From positions 1-64,000 of the forward strand of contig CALKVF010000077.1 of the NCBI GenBank assembly GCA_937996535.1: a stretch of DNA of 64,000 nucleotides, in the 5' to 3' direction. Position numbers and translations under genes: made by a program. Below the pieces are notes generated by a model. The model was given only the letters and a program-made list of their open reading frames with translations. It ran no database searches and was not told the DNA's origin. This DNA is from an uncultured Novosphingobium sp. GTDB lineage: Bacteria > Pseudomonadota > Alphaproteobacteria > Sphingomonadales > Sphingomonadaceae. Numbering within the stretch: position 1 is the first letter of the stretch; every line of letters starts with the position of its first letter. Positions 40,462 through 49,469 of the stretch are shown here, piece after piece.

Positions 40462-41976
40462 TCACCGCCCCTGCCCCGCCTTGACGGCGCAGACGTGGGC
40501 GATGAACTCGTCATGCGAGGGAAACTGGCTGATCGGCGCGGTCATCAGCGTGCGCAGATCCTTGAGGAACCCGGCCAGTTCGTCGCGCGTCAGCACGTCG
40601 GCCAGCGGGTGGTAGGTATCGGGCATGATGTTCTGCCCGACCAGCACCTGAAACCAGCCGACCTCGGCAAACAGTTCATCCTGTTCGCGGAAGATCCGGC
40701 CCGTGGCCTTGAACAGCGCGATCTTGTCATGCAGCGTTTCGGGCAGGTCCATTTCGCGCAGATCCCGCCAGAACGGTTCGTCGCGCTGGTTGGCGGTGTA
40801 GTGTAGGATGATGAAATCGCGGATCCGCTCGTAATCGTAGGCGATCCGGCGGTTGTAGGCATCGACATTGGCCTGGGCAAAGCCGCGATCCGGAAAGTGC
40901 GAGATCAGCCGCGCGATGCCGTTCTGCACCAGATGGATCGAAGTCGATTCCAGCGGCTCGATGAAGCCCGAGGACAGCCCCAGCGCGATGACGTTGCGGT
41001 TCCAGGCGAGCCGCCGCATCCCCGTCTTGAAGGCAATGGTGCGCGGATCGGCCAGCGGCTCGCCCTCAACCGTATCGAGCAGGATCCGGGTCGCCTCGTC
41101 CTCGCTCATATAGGCGCTGGAAAAGACGTGGCCGTTGCCGGTGCGGTGCTGCAGCGGAATGCGCCACTGCCAGCCGGCAGGATGGGCGATCGACTGGGTA
41201 TAGGGGCGGATCGGGCCGACGTTGGCAGTCGGCACGGCAATCGCGCGGTCGCTGGGCAGCCAGTGGCTCCAGTCGACATAGCCGGTTTCGAGCGTCTGCT
41301 CGATCAGCAGCCCGCGAAAGCCCGAGCAATCGATGAACAGTTCGCCGGCAAACTCCTCGCCGGATTCCATCGTGACCGAGCGAACGAACCCGGTGTCGGG
41401 CGCCAGATTGACGCCCACGATCTTGCCTTCGCTGCGCACCACGCCGGCGCGTTCGGCATGGCCGCGCAGGAACCGGGCATAGAGCGCCGCATCGAAGTGG
41501 AACGCATAGGCCGGCCCATCGAGCTGGGTGCCCGGAATGCGCGCCGCGCGCGCAAAGCGGCCAGCGCGGGCCAGGGTTTCGTTGAAGGAATAGTGGCCCA
41601 GCGGCTCGGCCACGCCTTCGCGCTGGCCCCGCAGCCAATATTGCCAGAATTCGATGAGATCGAGGCTTTGGCCGATCTGCCCGAAGGCGTGCATGTAACT
41701 GTCGCCAACCCGGCCCCAGTCACGAAATTCGATGCCCAGCTTGAAGCTGCCCTGGGTGGCGCGCACGAATTCATCTTCGTCCAGCCGAACCAGACCGTTG
41801 AACAGGCGGATCGAGGGAATGGTGGCTTCGCCGACGCCGACAATGCCGATCTCTTCGCTTTCGATAAGCCGGATGCGCAGCTGATCGCCCATGGTCGCGG
41901 ACAGTGCGGCCGCGGCCATCCAGCCCGAGGTTCCGCCGCCGACGATGACGACGTCGCGGATGCGACTATCGCTCAC
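40462..41976 (-). CDS. Flavin-dependent tryptophan-halogenase-like protein
   Basis: A 504-residue flavoprotein of the tryptophan halogenase family. The FAD loop GGGTSGW is at residues 13-19, GVGEATIPSI follows, the Lys of SFKLGIEF is residue 79 (the position of the active-site Lys in PrnA), and the diagnostic WQWRIP motif is at 269-274. GFIEPLESTSIHL near 338-350 matches the second active-site region. All key residues look intact. The gene is within a maltose operon, as in Caulobacter and other sphingomonads, so its physiological substrate is probably not free tryptophan; no partner flavin reductase is seen. Confidence 0.93.
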   Translation of the reverse strand: MSDSRIRDVVIVGGGTSGWMAAAALSATMGDQLRIRLIESEEIGIVGVGEATIPSIRLFNGLVRLDEDEFVRATQGSFKLGIEFRDWGRVGDSYMHAFGQIGQSLDLIEFWQYWLRGQREGVAEPLGHYSFNETLARAGRFARAARIPGTQLDGPAYAFHFDAALYARFLRGHAERAGVVRSEGKIVGVNLAPDTGFVRSVTMESGEEFAGELFIDCSGFRGLLIEQTLETGYVDWSHWLPSDRAIAVPTANVGPIRPYTQSIAHPAGWQWRIPLQHRTGNGHVFSSAYMSEDEATRILLDTVEGEPLADPRTIAFKTGMRRLAWNRNVIALGLSSGFIEPLESTSIHLVQNGIARLISHFPDRGFAQANVDAYNRRIAYDYERIRDFIILHYTANQRDEPFWRDLREMDLPETLHDKIALFKATGRIFREQDELFAEVGWFQVLVGQNIMPDTYHPLADVLTRDELAGFLKDLRTLMTAPISQFPSHDEFIAHVCAVKAGQGR

Positions 41977-42036
41977 AACCCATCTCCCTTCCGTTCACGG
42001 ACAAATATTCTGAAACAGTTTTGGTCGGAAGAAAAT

Positions 42037-42065
42037 GGCGGGCCCGGAACCGGTCCGGGCCCGCC
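42037..42065 (-). terminator. Hairpin terminator after the maltose receptor gene
   Basis: An 11-bp stem GGCGGGCCCGG/CCGGGCCCGCC with a 7-base loop, directly after the stop of the receptor gene on the minus strand and followed by ATTTTC. It lies between the receptor and the halogenase gene, so it may reduce read-through and make the receptor more abundant than the enzymes. Confidence 0.7.
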
Positions 42066-42073
42066 GGTAGTCA

Positions 42074-44794
42074 TTAGAACTTGTAGGTAACGCCAACCAT
42101 GAAGTTGCGGCCATAGTTCTGGTAGTCACGCACCTGGCGGCTGTCGCCGTTCTGGTAGGTAATGAAGGGTTCGTTGGTCAGGTTGCTGGCCTGCAGCAAC
42201 ACGCCCAGCCCTTCGAGCGAACCGCTCTGGAAGGTGTAACCGATCTGGGCATCGACGACGAATTCCGCGCCGGCCATGATGTGGTCACGCGCCAGGCTGA
42301 GGCCCGAGACTTCGGCCAGGAACTCCGAGCGGTAACGCCCCGAGGCGCGCGCCTGGAAGCCGTTCTTTTCGTAGTAGACCGTGCCGTTTACGACCCAACG
42401 CGACAGACCCGGCATCGAGATCGGGTCGGCGCCGCCTTCCTTCACTTCGCTGTCGGTGTAGGACGCGCTGCTGACCAGGCCGAAGCCGTCCAGCGTGGTC
42501 GAGAAGGTGCTGAAGGGCAGCGAAAGCGAAGCTTCGAAGCCATAGACCTTGCCCGACTGACCATTCTGCCACTGCGACACGATGCCCTGGTTGAACGTCG
42601 GGGTGACGTTGCCCGGGGTCGGGGTGCCGGTGAAGTCGAAGGTCGAATTCTGGCGGTAGATCCAGTTTTCGAGGTGCTTGTAGAACGCACCAGCCGACAC
42701 ATAGGCGCCGCGGCCGAAGTACTTTTCGACAGCGAGGTCAAGGGTATCGGCCATCAGCGGACGCAGCTTGGAGTTACCGACGCTGCCCGACCACGGCGAA
42801 CGCGTGATGCTGGCACCCGGGATGTTGTTGGCAGCATTGAAGCTGTAGCCAACGCCCGGATTGAGCTGGTCCATGCGGGCACGGGCCAGCATACGGGCCG
42901 CACCGACGCGCAGCAGGGTCTGCGGCGCGATTTCATACGAGACGTTCAGGCTCGGCAGGAAGTCGGTGTACTTGTCGCCATCGGTGATCGGGCGCGAGAT
43001 CGTGCCGCTACCCGGGTTCGACGCGGCATAGCCATCGGCCTGCTGGTCGGTGTGAACCACCTGCAGACCCGCGTTGCCCTTGAACCCGCCGCCGTTGAAG
43101 TTCGCCTGCACGAAGCCGGTCAGAACCTTTTCACGCACGACGAAGCTGTTGGTCAAGCGGCCCGGCGTCCACAGCGCCTCGTTGGTGAGGTTGTAGTTGC
43201 CGTCGTTGTAGTACTTCCAGGAATCGAACGAGACCATGCCCGGGATGCCGATGAAGTCGAGCTTCACGGGGCTGAACAGGTAGCTCGACGGAACCGCCGG
43301 GCTGGCCGGGTAGTTCTTGTTGGTCAGCACGAAGCCTTCGTCGATCAGCTGCTTGCGGCGGTCCGAATAGTTCGCACCGACGGTCACGTTTTCGATGAAG
43401 CCGTCCATCGCCTGAACCGCCTGGAGGCGGATCGACTGGAGGCGGTCCTTGATGGTCGGGCGGTTGACGAAGCCATCCTGGCAGTTCGCATGGGTGCCGC
43501 CGCAGCTGTTCCAGCCCTGCGGGTCGGTGATCACGAACAGCGCCGGATCAGCATAGTTGATCGTCGGCTGGAAGGTGATCACGCCGCCGGTCGAAGGCAT
43601 GGTGAAGCCCAGGCTGTCGGTCGCGCCAACGCCGCCACCACGGCCGGTGCCGAGGTAGATTTCGAGGTTCTCTTCAACCTTCTTGAGCTTCGAGTAGCTC
43701 AGGTCGAGTTCGAGGGTCAGCGTGTCGTTGGCCTTGAACTGGGTGTTGTTGCCAATCGCCCAGATTTCGGCGTCGCGGTGCACGACATCGTTGCGCATCA
43801 CGGCTTCAACGCCGGTGTAGCGGCCCGAGGTGACCAGACCGTTGGCGGTGGTGTAACCCGGCTGAAGCTGGGCGCCCGACCACTGCAGCGGCAGTTCGAT
43901 GCCGCGCAGACGCTGGTCGTCCTTGAACTTCGACCAGTAGCCGTCGAACGTGGTGTGGAAGCGGTCGTCCGGCTGCAGTTCGAGCACGCCCATCACGCCA
44001 TCGCGCTTGAGTTCATTCGACTTGGCATAGGGCTTGGCGCCGCCGATGACCTTGGTGGTCGAGTTGAGGTCGGGGTAGCCCCAGGCCTGCCAGCGCTGTT
44101 CCTGGGTCGGCGACTGCATACGGGCATAGCCGATCGCCCAGCCAGCGGTGCCGGCTTCGTTCTGATCGACATAGAACAGGTTGGCGCGGTAGCCCTTGTT
44201 CGAGATGTCGGGGTTGAGCTTGCCCAGATCGTTGAGTTCGGCGCGGGCGCCCAGCACGATCTGACGCTTGCCATAGGCCAGCGGACGGATCGTCTTCATG
44301 TCGATCGTGCCGCCCAGGGCCTGGCCGATCAGCTTGGCATCAGGGGTCTTGTAGACCACCGCGCCGTTGAGCAGTTCGCTCGGATACTGGTCGAGTTCGA
44401 CGCCGCGGTTGTTGCCGGCGCTGACCTGTTCGCGGCCGTTGAGCAGCGTGGTGGTGAAGTCGGGCGCAAGACCGCGGATCGAAACCACGTTGGCGCGGCC
44501 GTCAAGGCGCTGGGTCGCAAGGCCCGGCAGGCGCGACAGCGACTCGGCGATCGACAGGTCGGGCAGCTTGCCGATGTCTTCGGCGGCCACGACTTCGACG
44601 ATCGACGTGCTGGCCTTCTTCTGCGCGGCCGAGGTATCAAGCGAACCGCGATAGCCGGTCACGACGATGGCGTCGTCAGCCGAAGCGGCAGCAGCGTCCT
44701 GCGCGTAAACGACAGTCGGCAGCGCCACGGCGCTGACCGCCAGCGCCAGGGCCGAAACGCCCATGTCGCTGGAGAATTTGGTGCGAAGTGTCAC
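42074..44794 (-). CDS. TonB-dependent receptor, maltose/maltodextrin type (MalA-like)
   Basis: A 906-residue receptor of the Xanthomonas/Caulobacter family. A signal peptide (SALALAVSAVALPTVVYAQ) is followed by the TonB box-like IVVTGYRGSLDTS, then LPDLSIAESLSRLPGLATQR and GRANVVSIRGL in the plug and a long barrel ending NFMVGVTYKF with the C-terminal Phe. Its place beside a LacI regulator, GH13 enzymes, a halogenase and an MFS carrier matches the maltose locus of Caulobacter, in which the receptor imports maltodextrins. The operator-like motif 44931-44942 lies 137 bases upstream. Confidence 0.95.
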   Translation of the reverse strand: MTLRTKFSSDMGVSALALAVSAVALPTVVYAQDAAAASADDAIVVTGYRGSLDTSAAQKKASTSIVEVVAAEDIGKLPDLSIAESLSRLPGLATQRLDGRANVVSIRGLAPDFTTTLLNGREQVSAGNNRGVELDQYPSELLNGAVVYKTPDAKLIGQALGGTIDMKTIRPLAYGKRQIVLGARAELNDLGKLNPDISNKGYRANLFYVDQNEAGTAGWAIGYARMQSPTQEQRWQAWGYPDLNSTTKVIGGAKPYAKSNELKRDGVMGVLELQPDDRFHTTFDGYWSKFKDDQRLRGIELPLQWSGAQLQPGYTTANGLVTSGRYTGVEAVMRNDVVHRDAEIWAIGNNTQFKANDTLTLELDLSYSKLKKVEENLEIYLGTGRGGGVGATDSLGFTMPSTGGVITFQPTINYADPALFVITDPQGWNSCGGTHANCQDGFVNRPTIKDRLQSIRLQAVQAMDGFIENVTVGANYSDRRKQLIDEGFVLTNKNYPASPAVPSSYLFSPVKLDFIGIPGMVSFDSWKYYNDGNYNLTNEALWTPGRLTNSFVVREKVLTGFVQANFNGGGFKGNAGLQVVHTDQQADGYAASNPGSGTISRPITDGDKYTDFLPSLNVSYEIAPQTLLRVGAARMLARARMDQLNPGVGYSFNAANNIPGASITRSPWSGSVGNSKLRPLMADTLDLAVEKYFGRGAYVSAGAFYKHLENWIYRQNSTFDFTGTPTPGNVTPTFNQGIVSQWQNGQSGKVYGFEASLSLPFSTFSTTLDGFGLVSSASYTDSEVKEGGADPISMPGLSRWVVNGTVYYEKNGFQARASGRYRSEFLAEVSGLSLARDHIMAGAEFVVDAQIGYTFQSGSLEGLGVLLQASNLTNEPFITYQNGDSRQVRDYQNYGRNFMVGVTYKF

Positions 44795-45094
44795 GATGCA
44801 CTCTCCCTAAAACCACCGGATTTGCAAACAGGCACCGGTGTCCAACCCCCTCAGGCAGGCGGGTCCATTTGCTGGAACCTCCCCTGCTCAAGCTGGCCCA
44901 TAGGTCCGCGCCGAGCGCCGCCGGTAGTAGGCATACGTATACGCATAATATTCAACCCACAGCCCTGTGCCCGCAGGGACACGCCTTGTATGCAAGGCTT
45001 ACAAAGTGGCTGCGCGCTTGCCGCAAGGCGCGCCTGCGCCTAGAAGAACAAGGGGTCGGGACGCGAACCGCGCCGTGGGAGGCAATGACAGGTC
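44795..45094. other. Divergent promoter region of the maltose locus
   Basis: A 300-base interval without a credible gene, between the divergent receptor and LacI-type regulator genes. It holds the 12-base motif GCATACGTATAC (44931-44942) and, next to it, a TATA-like stretch GCATAATATTC (44944-44954). The rest is not distinctive. Confidence 0.7.
44931..44942. promoter_or_regulatory. Putative LacI-type operator (copy A)
   Basis: GCATACGTATAC contains the palindrome ATACGTAT. The reverse complement of the site at 46150-46161 is GCATACGAATAC, so the two copies share GCATACGWATAC. They are in front of both transcription units that face the LacI gene, as expected for the maltose regulator. Confidence 0.6.
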
Positions 45095-46129
45095 ATGGGC
45101 CGCAAGCGCTCGTCCAAGCCGACAAGTTTCGACATCGCCTACCTTGCCGGGGTGTCCCAGCCGACCGTCAGCCGCGCGCTGCGCGGGTCGAAGTCGGTCA
45201 GCCTCGCCACGCGTCAGCGGATCGAGGCAATTGCCCGCGAACTGCACTACTCGGTCGACAAGAACGCCTCATCGCTGCGCTCGCAGCGCTCCAACACCAT
45301 CGCCCTGTTGTTCTTCGAAGACCCCACCCCCGACGGCGCGAACATCAACCCGTTCTTCCTGGCCATGCTCGGCTCGATCACCCGGCACTGCGCCAATCGC
45401 GGGCTCGACCTGCTGATCTCGTTCCAGAAAATGGATGACGACTGGCACGTGCGCTATCTCGACAGCCACCGCGCCGACGGGCTGATCCTGCTCGGCTATG
45501 GCGATTTCACGGTCTACCGCACCCGGCTCTCGCAGCTGGTCGAACACGGCACCCGGTTCGTCCACTGGGGCTCGGTGCGCGAAGACACCATCGGTGCGGC
45601 CGTCGGCTCCGACAATTTCGGCGCAGGCCGGCTCGCGGCGGACCATCTGCTGGGCCTTGGCCGGCGGCGCATCGCCTTCTTCGGCCACGCCGACGAACAC
45701 TACCCCGAATTTGCCGACCGCTATCGCGGGCTGTGCGAAGGGCTGGCCGATGCCGGGGTGGCAATTGACCCCGCGCTCCAGCTCGACGCGCTCAACAACG
45801 AGGAAGCCGGGCGGGCCGCGGTGCGCACACTGATCGATGAGGCGATCCCGTTCGACGCGATCTTTGCCGCCAGCGATCTGATCGCGATCGGGGCGATGCG
45901 CGCCCTGACCGAGGCGGGCCTTGCGATCCCCGGCGATGTCGCGGTGGTTGGGTTCGATGATATTCCGGCAGCCTCGCTCACCACCCCGCCGCTGACCACG
46001 ATCATGCAGGATCTGAAAGCGGCGGGCGAGCTGCTGGTCGAAACATTGCTGGCGCAGATCGAGGACCAGCCGCCCGCCAACCGCACCCTGCCGACCCGGC
46101 TGATCCAGCGGCGCAGCACCTTGGGCTAA
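45095..46129 (+). CDS. LacI family transcriptional regulator of the maltose locus (MalR-like)
   Basis: A 344-residue LacI-type regulator. The N-terminal HTH is FDIAYLAGVSQPTVSRALRG, followed by the hinge RQRIEAIARELHYSVDKNAS and a periplasmic-binding-protein-like ligand domain with GLILLGYGDFTV, GRLAADHLLGLGRRRIAF and GDVAVVGFDDIPAASL. It probably represses the receptor operon and the MFS gene until maltose or a derivative binds. Its own gene is between the two proposed operators. Caulobacter MalR occupies the same position, but the symbol is not proven here. Confidence 0.93.
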   Translation: MGRKRSSKPTSFDIAYLAGVSQPTVSRALRGSKSVSLATRQRIEAIARELHYSVDKNASSLRSQRSNTIALLFFEDPTPDGANINPFFLAMLGSITRHCANRGLDLLISFQKMDDDWHVRYLDSHRADGLILLGYGDFTVYRTRLSQLVEHGTRFVHWGSVREDTIGAAVGSDNFGAGRLAADHLLGLGRRRIAFFGHADEHYPEFADRYRGLCEGLADAGVAIDPALQLDALNNEEAGRAAVRTLIDEAIPFDAIFAASDLIAIGAMRALTEAGLAIPGDVAVVGFDDIPAASLTTPPLTTIMQDLKAAGELLVETLLAQIEDQPPANRTLPTRLIQRRSTLG

Positions 46130-46149
46130 CCGCGCCCGCGGGGGCCTAG

Positions 46150-46161
46150 GTATTCGTATGC
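46150..46161. promoter_or_regulatory. Putative LacI-type operator (copy B)
   Basis: GTATTCGTATGC on the plus strand, the reverse complement of GCATACGAATAC. It lies 63 bases upstream of the MFS carrier start and 20 bases after the end of the regulator gene, so the carrier has its own regulated promoter. Confidence 0.58.
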
Positions 46162-46224
46162 ATGTTGCCCCGAAACGCGGGGCGTGCAAGCCAGCTGGCA
46201 CAGGGATTTGGGGGAAGATACGCG

Positions 46225-47715
46225 ATGGAAAAACTGCGGCAGGGCCGGGCTGGCCTGTTCAATATCAGCTTCGGCTTTTTCGGCATCCAGATCGGGTTTG
46301 CGCTGCAAAACGCCAACATGAGCCGGGTGTTCCAATCGCTCGGATCGAGCCTTGATGACCTCTCCGCGCTGTGGGTCGCGGCCCCGCTGACCGGGCTGCT
46401 GGTGCAGCCGGTGATCGGCCACCTGTCAGACCGCACCTGGCTTGGCCGGCTCGGGCGGCGGCGGCCCTATTTCCTGGCGGGCGCGCTGCTCGCCGCGCTG
46501 TCGCTGCTGGCCATGCCGGCCAGTTCGGCGCTGCTCTCGGCCGCGCTGCTGCTGTGGATGCTCGACGCCAGCCTCAACGTCTCGATGGAGCCGTTTCGCG
46601 CCTTCGTCGGCGATATGCTGCGCAAGGACCAGCACACCGCGGGCTATGCCGTGCAGACCGCCTTCATCGGCGCGGGCGCGGTGGTCGGCTCGCTGTTCCC
46701 CTATCTCCTCAGCCACTGGAACGTCTCGAACGAGGCGGTCGCCGGCGGCATTCCCGATACCGTGCGCTATTCGTTCTGGGCGGGCGGCGCCGCGCTGTTT
46801 GCCGCGGTGCTGTGGACCGTGCTGACCACCCGCGAATATTCGCCCGAGGAACTGCGCGCCTTTGGCGAAGCGGACGAGGCCGAGGCTGCCCCGGCAGTGT
46901 CCCTTGCCGCCCGCTCCAGCGCCGGGCCGTTCTGGTGGATCGTCGCGGGCATTGCGCTCGGCTTTGCCACCGAAACGCTCGGCCTGAAGAAGGAAGTGTT
47001 CCTGCTGGCCGCGCTGCTGGTTGGCTATGGTCTGCTCAGCCACATCGCGATCCGCATGGCCCGCGCGGGCCGCAGCGCCAACATGCTGACCCATATCGTC
47101 GGCGATTTTTCCGGTATGCCCGACATCATGAAGCGGCTGGCGCTGGTCCAGTTCTTCAGCTGGTCGGCCCTGTTCATCATGTGGATCCACACCACCCCGG
47201 TGGTCGCGCAGAACTTCTTCGGCTCGGCCGATCCGGCCAGCGCCGCCTATCAGGAGGGCGGTAACTGGGTGGGCGTGCTGTTCTCGGTCTACAACGGGGT
47301 GGCGGCGATCGCCGCGCTGGCGATCCTGCCCGCGCTGTCACGCCGGATCGGCAAGGCGCGCACCCATGTCGCCTGCCTTCTGGCAGGCGCGCTGGGCTAC
47401 GCCAGCTTCTTCCTGTTCAAGGATCCGCAGCACCTGATCGTGGCCGAACTCGGCATCGGCCTCGCCTGGGCCTCGATCCTCGCCATGCCTTATGCGATCC
47501 TTGCAAGCAGCCTGCCGCAAAACAAGCTGGGCATCTACATGGGGCTGTTCAACGTCTTCGTGGTGGTGCCGCAGCTGCTGGTCGCAACGGTGATGGGCTC
47601 GATCATGAAGGCGTTCTTCCCGACCGAGCCGATCTGGACCATGGCCTTTGCCGCGGGAACCCTGGTGCTCGCCGCGCTGGCGATGCTCAGGGTCAAGGTT
47701 CCCGGCGAGGCTTGA
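46225..47715 (+). CDS. MFS maltose/maltodextrin transporter (MalY-like)
   Basis: A 496-residue inner-membrane protein with about 12 membrane segments. FNISFGFFGIQIGFALQNAN at the N-terminus and LVQPVIGHLSDRTWLGRLGR (motif A with an added RRRPYF) are typical of the sucrose/maltose-type carriers of the glycoside-pentoside-hexuronide-like group. DASLNVSMEPFRAFVGDM follows. It probably carries maltose from periplasm to cytoplasm by proton symport, completing the path receptor, amylase, carrier, glucosidase. The ATG at 46225 is preceded by GGGGGAAG; longer in-frame starts overlap operator copy B. Confidence 0.94.
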   Translation: MEKLRQGRAGLFNISFGFFGIQIGFALQNANMSRVFQSLGSSLDDLSALWVAAPLTGLLVQPVIGHLSDRTWLGRLGRRRPYFLAGALLAALSLLAMPASSALLSAALLLWMLDASLNVSMEPFRAFVGDMLRKDQHTAGYAVQTAFIGAGAVVGSLFPYLLSHWNVSNEAVAGGIPDTVRYSFWAGGAALFAAVLWTVLTTREYSPEELRAFGEADEAEAAPAVSLAARSSAGPFWWIVAGIALGFATETLGLKKEVFLLAALLVGYGLLSHIAIRMARAGRSANMLTHIVGDFSGMPDIMKRLALVQFFSWSALFIMWIHTTPVVAQNFFGSADPASAAYQEGGNWVGVLFSVYNGVAAIAALAILPALSRRIGKARTHVACLLAGALGYASFFLFKDPQHLIVAELGIGLAWASILAMPYAILASSLPQNKLGIYMGLFNVFVVVPQLLVATVMGSIMKAFFPTEPIWTMAFAAGTLVLAALAMLRVKVPGEA

Positions 47716-47722
47716 GCCCTGT

Positions 47723-48961
47723 TTAGGCCGCCGCGCGCTGTTCCATCCAGCGGCGATAGACCTTGGCGCTGCGCGCCGCGCCCACCTGCGCCACGATCAG
47801 CGCCCACAGCGGCGACACCCCCGGCACGGTGCGGCGCCGGCGGCTGAGCCGGACCAGCTGATATTTGACCGCCGCCATGTGCGCGACCGAGGCCACCGCC
47901 TTGTTCTTCCATGTGATCGGCTTCAGCGCCGGGGCGCGATCGTGGCCCAGCCGCCAGCTGCGCACCAGATCGGGCTCGATCGCGAGCGCGGTGGCAATCC
48001 CCGCCATCGCAACTCCGCTATCCACCACCTGCTCGGCCACGGCCCGGCGGCGGATCCCGCCGGTGACCATCAGCGGCATCGTCGCAACCGCGGCAATGTC
48101 ATGCGCAAATTCGAGGAAATAGGCCTCACGTGCAAGGGTCCGCTCGTCGCGCGCCTCGCCCATCATCGCGGGGGCTTCGTAGCTCCCGCCCGACAGTTCG
48201 ACCAGATCGACCCCCAGCGGCGCGAGCATTGCCACCACCGCGCGGGCATCCTCGGGCGAGAAGCCGCCGCGCTGGAAATCGGCCGAATTGAGCTTGACCG
48301 AAACCGCAAAGCCCGGCGCCACCGCCGCCCGGATCCCGCGCACGACATCAAGCAGCAGCCGCGCCCGGTTTTCGAGGCTCCCGCCCCACTGGTCCTGCCG
48401 CTTGTTCGACAGCGGCGAAAGGAATTGGCTGAGCAAATAGCCATGCGCGGCGTGGATCTGCACCCCGGTGAACCCGGCCTGTTCGGCGAGCTTGGCCGTG
48501 GTCACGAAGCGATCGGCGATCTCGGCGATTTCGTCCGCGGTCAGTTCGCGCGGCATCGGGAACTGCTTGGACTGCGCGCCAAGATCAAGCGCGATGGCCG
48601 AAGGCGCGACCGTTTCCTGCCCCAGCCCGGCGGGCATCTGGCGACCGGGATGGTTGATCTGCATCCACACCTGCGCGCCCTTGCAGCGCGAGGCATCGGC
48701 CCAGGCCCGGAAGCGGTCCAGATGGCGGTCATCCTCGAGCAAGACCCCGCCCGGCCCGGTCATCGCGCGGGCATCGATCATGACGTTGCCGGTAATGATC
48801 AGCCCGACCTCGCCCTCGGCCCAGGCCGAATAGATTTGCAGCAGCTCGGCCGAGGGCGCGTGATCGGCATCGGCCAGGTTCTCTTCCATCGCGGCCTTGC
48901 CGATGCGGTTGGGAATGCTTGCGCCATTGGGCAGGACCAGCGGGGAAAACAGCGACATCAC
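47723..48961 (-). CDS. NADH:flavin oxidoreductase, Old Yellow Enzyme family
   Basis: A 412-residue FMN-dependent TIM-barrel enzyme. It begins MMSLFSPLVLPNGASIPNRI and has the usual GLIITGNVMID, VWMQINHPGRQ, a substrate-binding pair in IHAAHGYLLSQFLSPLSN, and QWGGSLENRARLLLDVV. OYE proteins reduce activated C=C bonds of unsaturated aldehydes, ketones or nitro compounds with NAD(P)H. A divergent MerR gene with a dyad between them suggests the enzyme is induced by an electrophile or drug-like signal. Physiological substrate not known. Confidence 0.93.
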   Translation of the reverse strand: MMSLFSPLVLPNGASIPNRIGKAAMEENLADADHAPSAELLQIYSAWAEGEVGLIITGNVMIDARAMTGPGGVLLEDDRHLDRFRAWADASRCKGAQVWMQINHPGRQMPAGLGQETVAPSAIALDLGAQSKQFPMPRELTADEIAEIADRFVTTAKLAEQAGFTGVQIHAAHGYLLSQFLSPLSNKRQDQWGGSLENRARLLLDVVRGIRAAVAPGFAVSVKLNSADFQRGGFSPEDARAVVAMLAPLGVDLVELSGGSYEAPAMMGEARDERTLAREAYFLEFAHDIAAVATMPLMVTGGIRRRAVAEQVVDSGVAMAGIATALAIEPDLVRSWRLGHDRAPALKPITWKNKAVASVAHMAAVKYQLVRLSRRRRTVPGVSPLWALIVAQVGAARSAKVYRRWMEQRAAA

Positions 48962-48994
48962 ACAATCTCCGGAATCAGATTTTGACGCAGCTTA

Positions 48995-49016
48995 ACCTTT
49001 AAGTTAAGTTTAAGGT
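48995..49016. promoter_or_regulatory. MerR-type operator/promoter between the OYE and MerR genes
   Basis: A 22-base near-palindrome running from ACCTT to AAGGT (18 of 22 positions symmetric). Read on the minus strand toward the OYE gene, a TTGACC (complement of 49014-49019) precedes a 19-base spacer and a TAAGCT -10-like element. A 19-base spacer with the dyad between -35 and -10 is the classical MerR arrangement. Confidence 0.65.
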
Positions 49017-49043
49017 CAAGCCCGAATGTGAAAGACTGCTTCG

Positions 49044-49469
49044 ATGAAGATCGGCGAACTGGCCAAGCGCAGCAGCATCGCCCCCTCGCGCATCCGTTTC
49101 TACGAAAGCATCGGCCTGCTTCAGGTCGAGCGGCGGGCCAATGGCTATCGCACCTACCCGGCTGAAACCGCAGTCGTGCTCGAACTGATCGCGGCGGCCC
49201 AGCAGGCAGGCTTCAGCCTTGAGGAAATCCGCAGCCTGCTGCCCGGCAATCTCGGCCAATGGCAGCACGATGCGCTGCTGACCGCGCTCACCGCCAAGGT
49301 GGCCGACATCGAAAAGCTGCAGGCCCGGCTGGCGCAAACCAAGGCGCACCTGCTGGCCCTGATTTCCGACATCGAGGCCCGGCCCGAGGAAATCGACTGC
49401 GCTGCCAATGCCGAGCGCGTCCTGTCGCGGGTGCGCGGCCGGGCGGGCGGCCGCGACCAGCCCGCTTAA
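49044..49469 (+). CDS. MerR family transcriptional regulator
   Basis: A 141-residue MerR protein: HTH KIGELAKRSSIAPSRIRFYE, wing GLLQVERRANGYRTYP, then a C-terminal coiled coil (ALTAKVADIEKLQARLAQTK) for dimerisation. Only a single Cys, in EEIDCAANAE, follows, so the metal-sensing Cys pairs of MerR/CueR are absent; it is more like the regulators of drug or electrophile response. It is divergent from the OYE gene and overlaps the convergent hydroxylase gene by 4 bases. Confidence 0.92.
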   Translation: MKIGELAKRSSIAPSRIRFYESIGLLQVERRANGYRTYPAETAVVLELIAAAQQAGFSLEEIRSLLPGNLGQWQHDALLTALTAKVADIEKLQARLAQTKAHLLALISDIEARPEEIDCAANAERVLSRVRGRAGGRDQPA

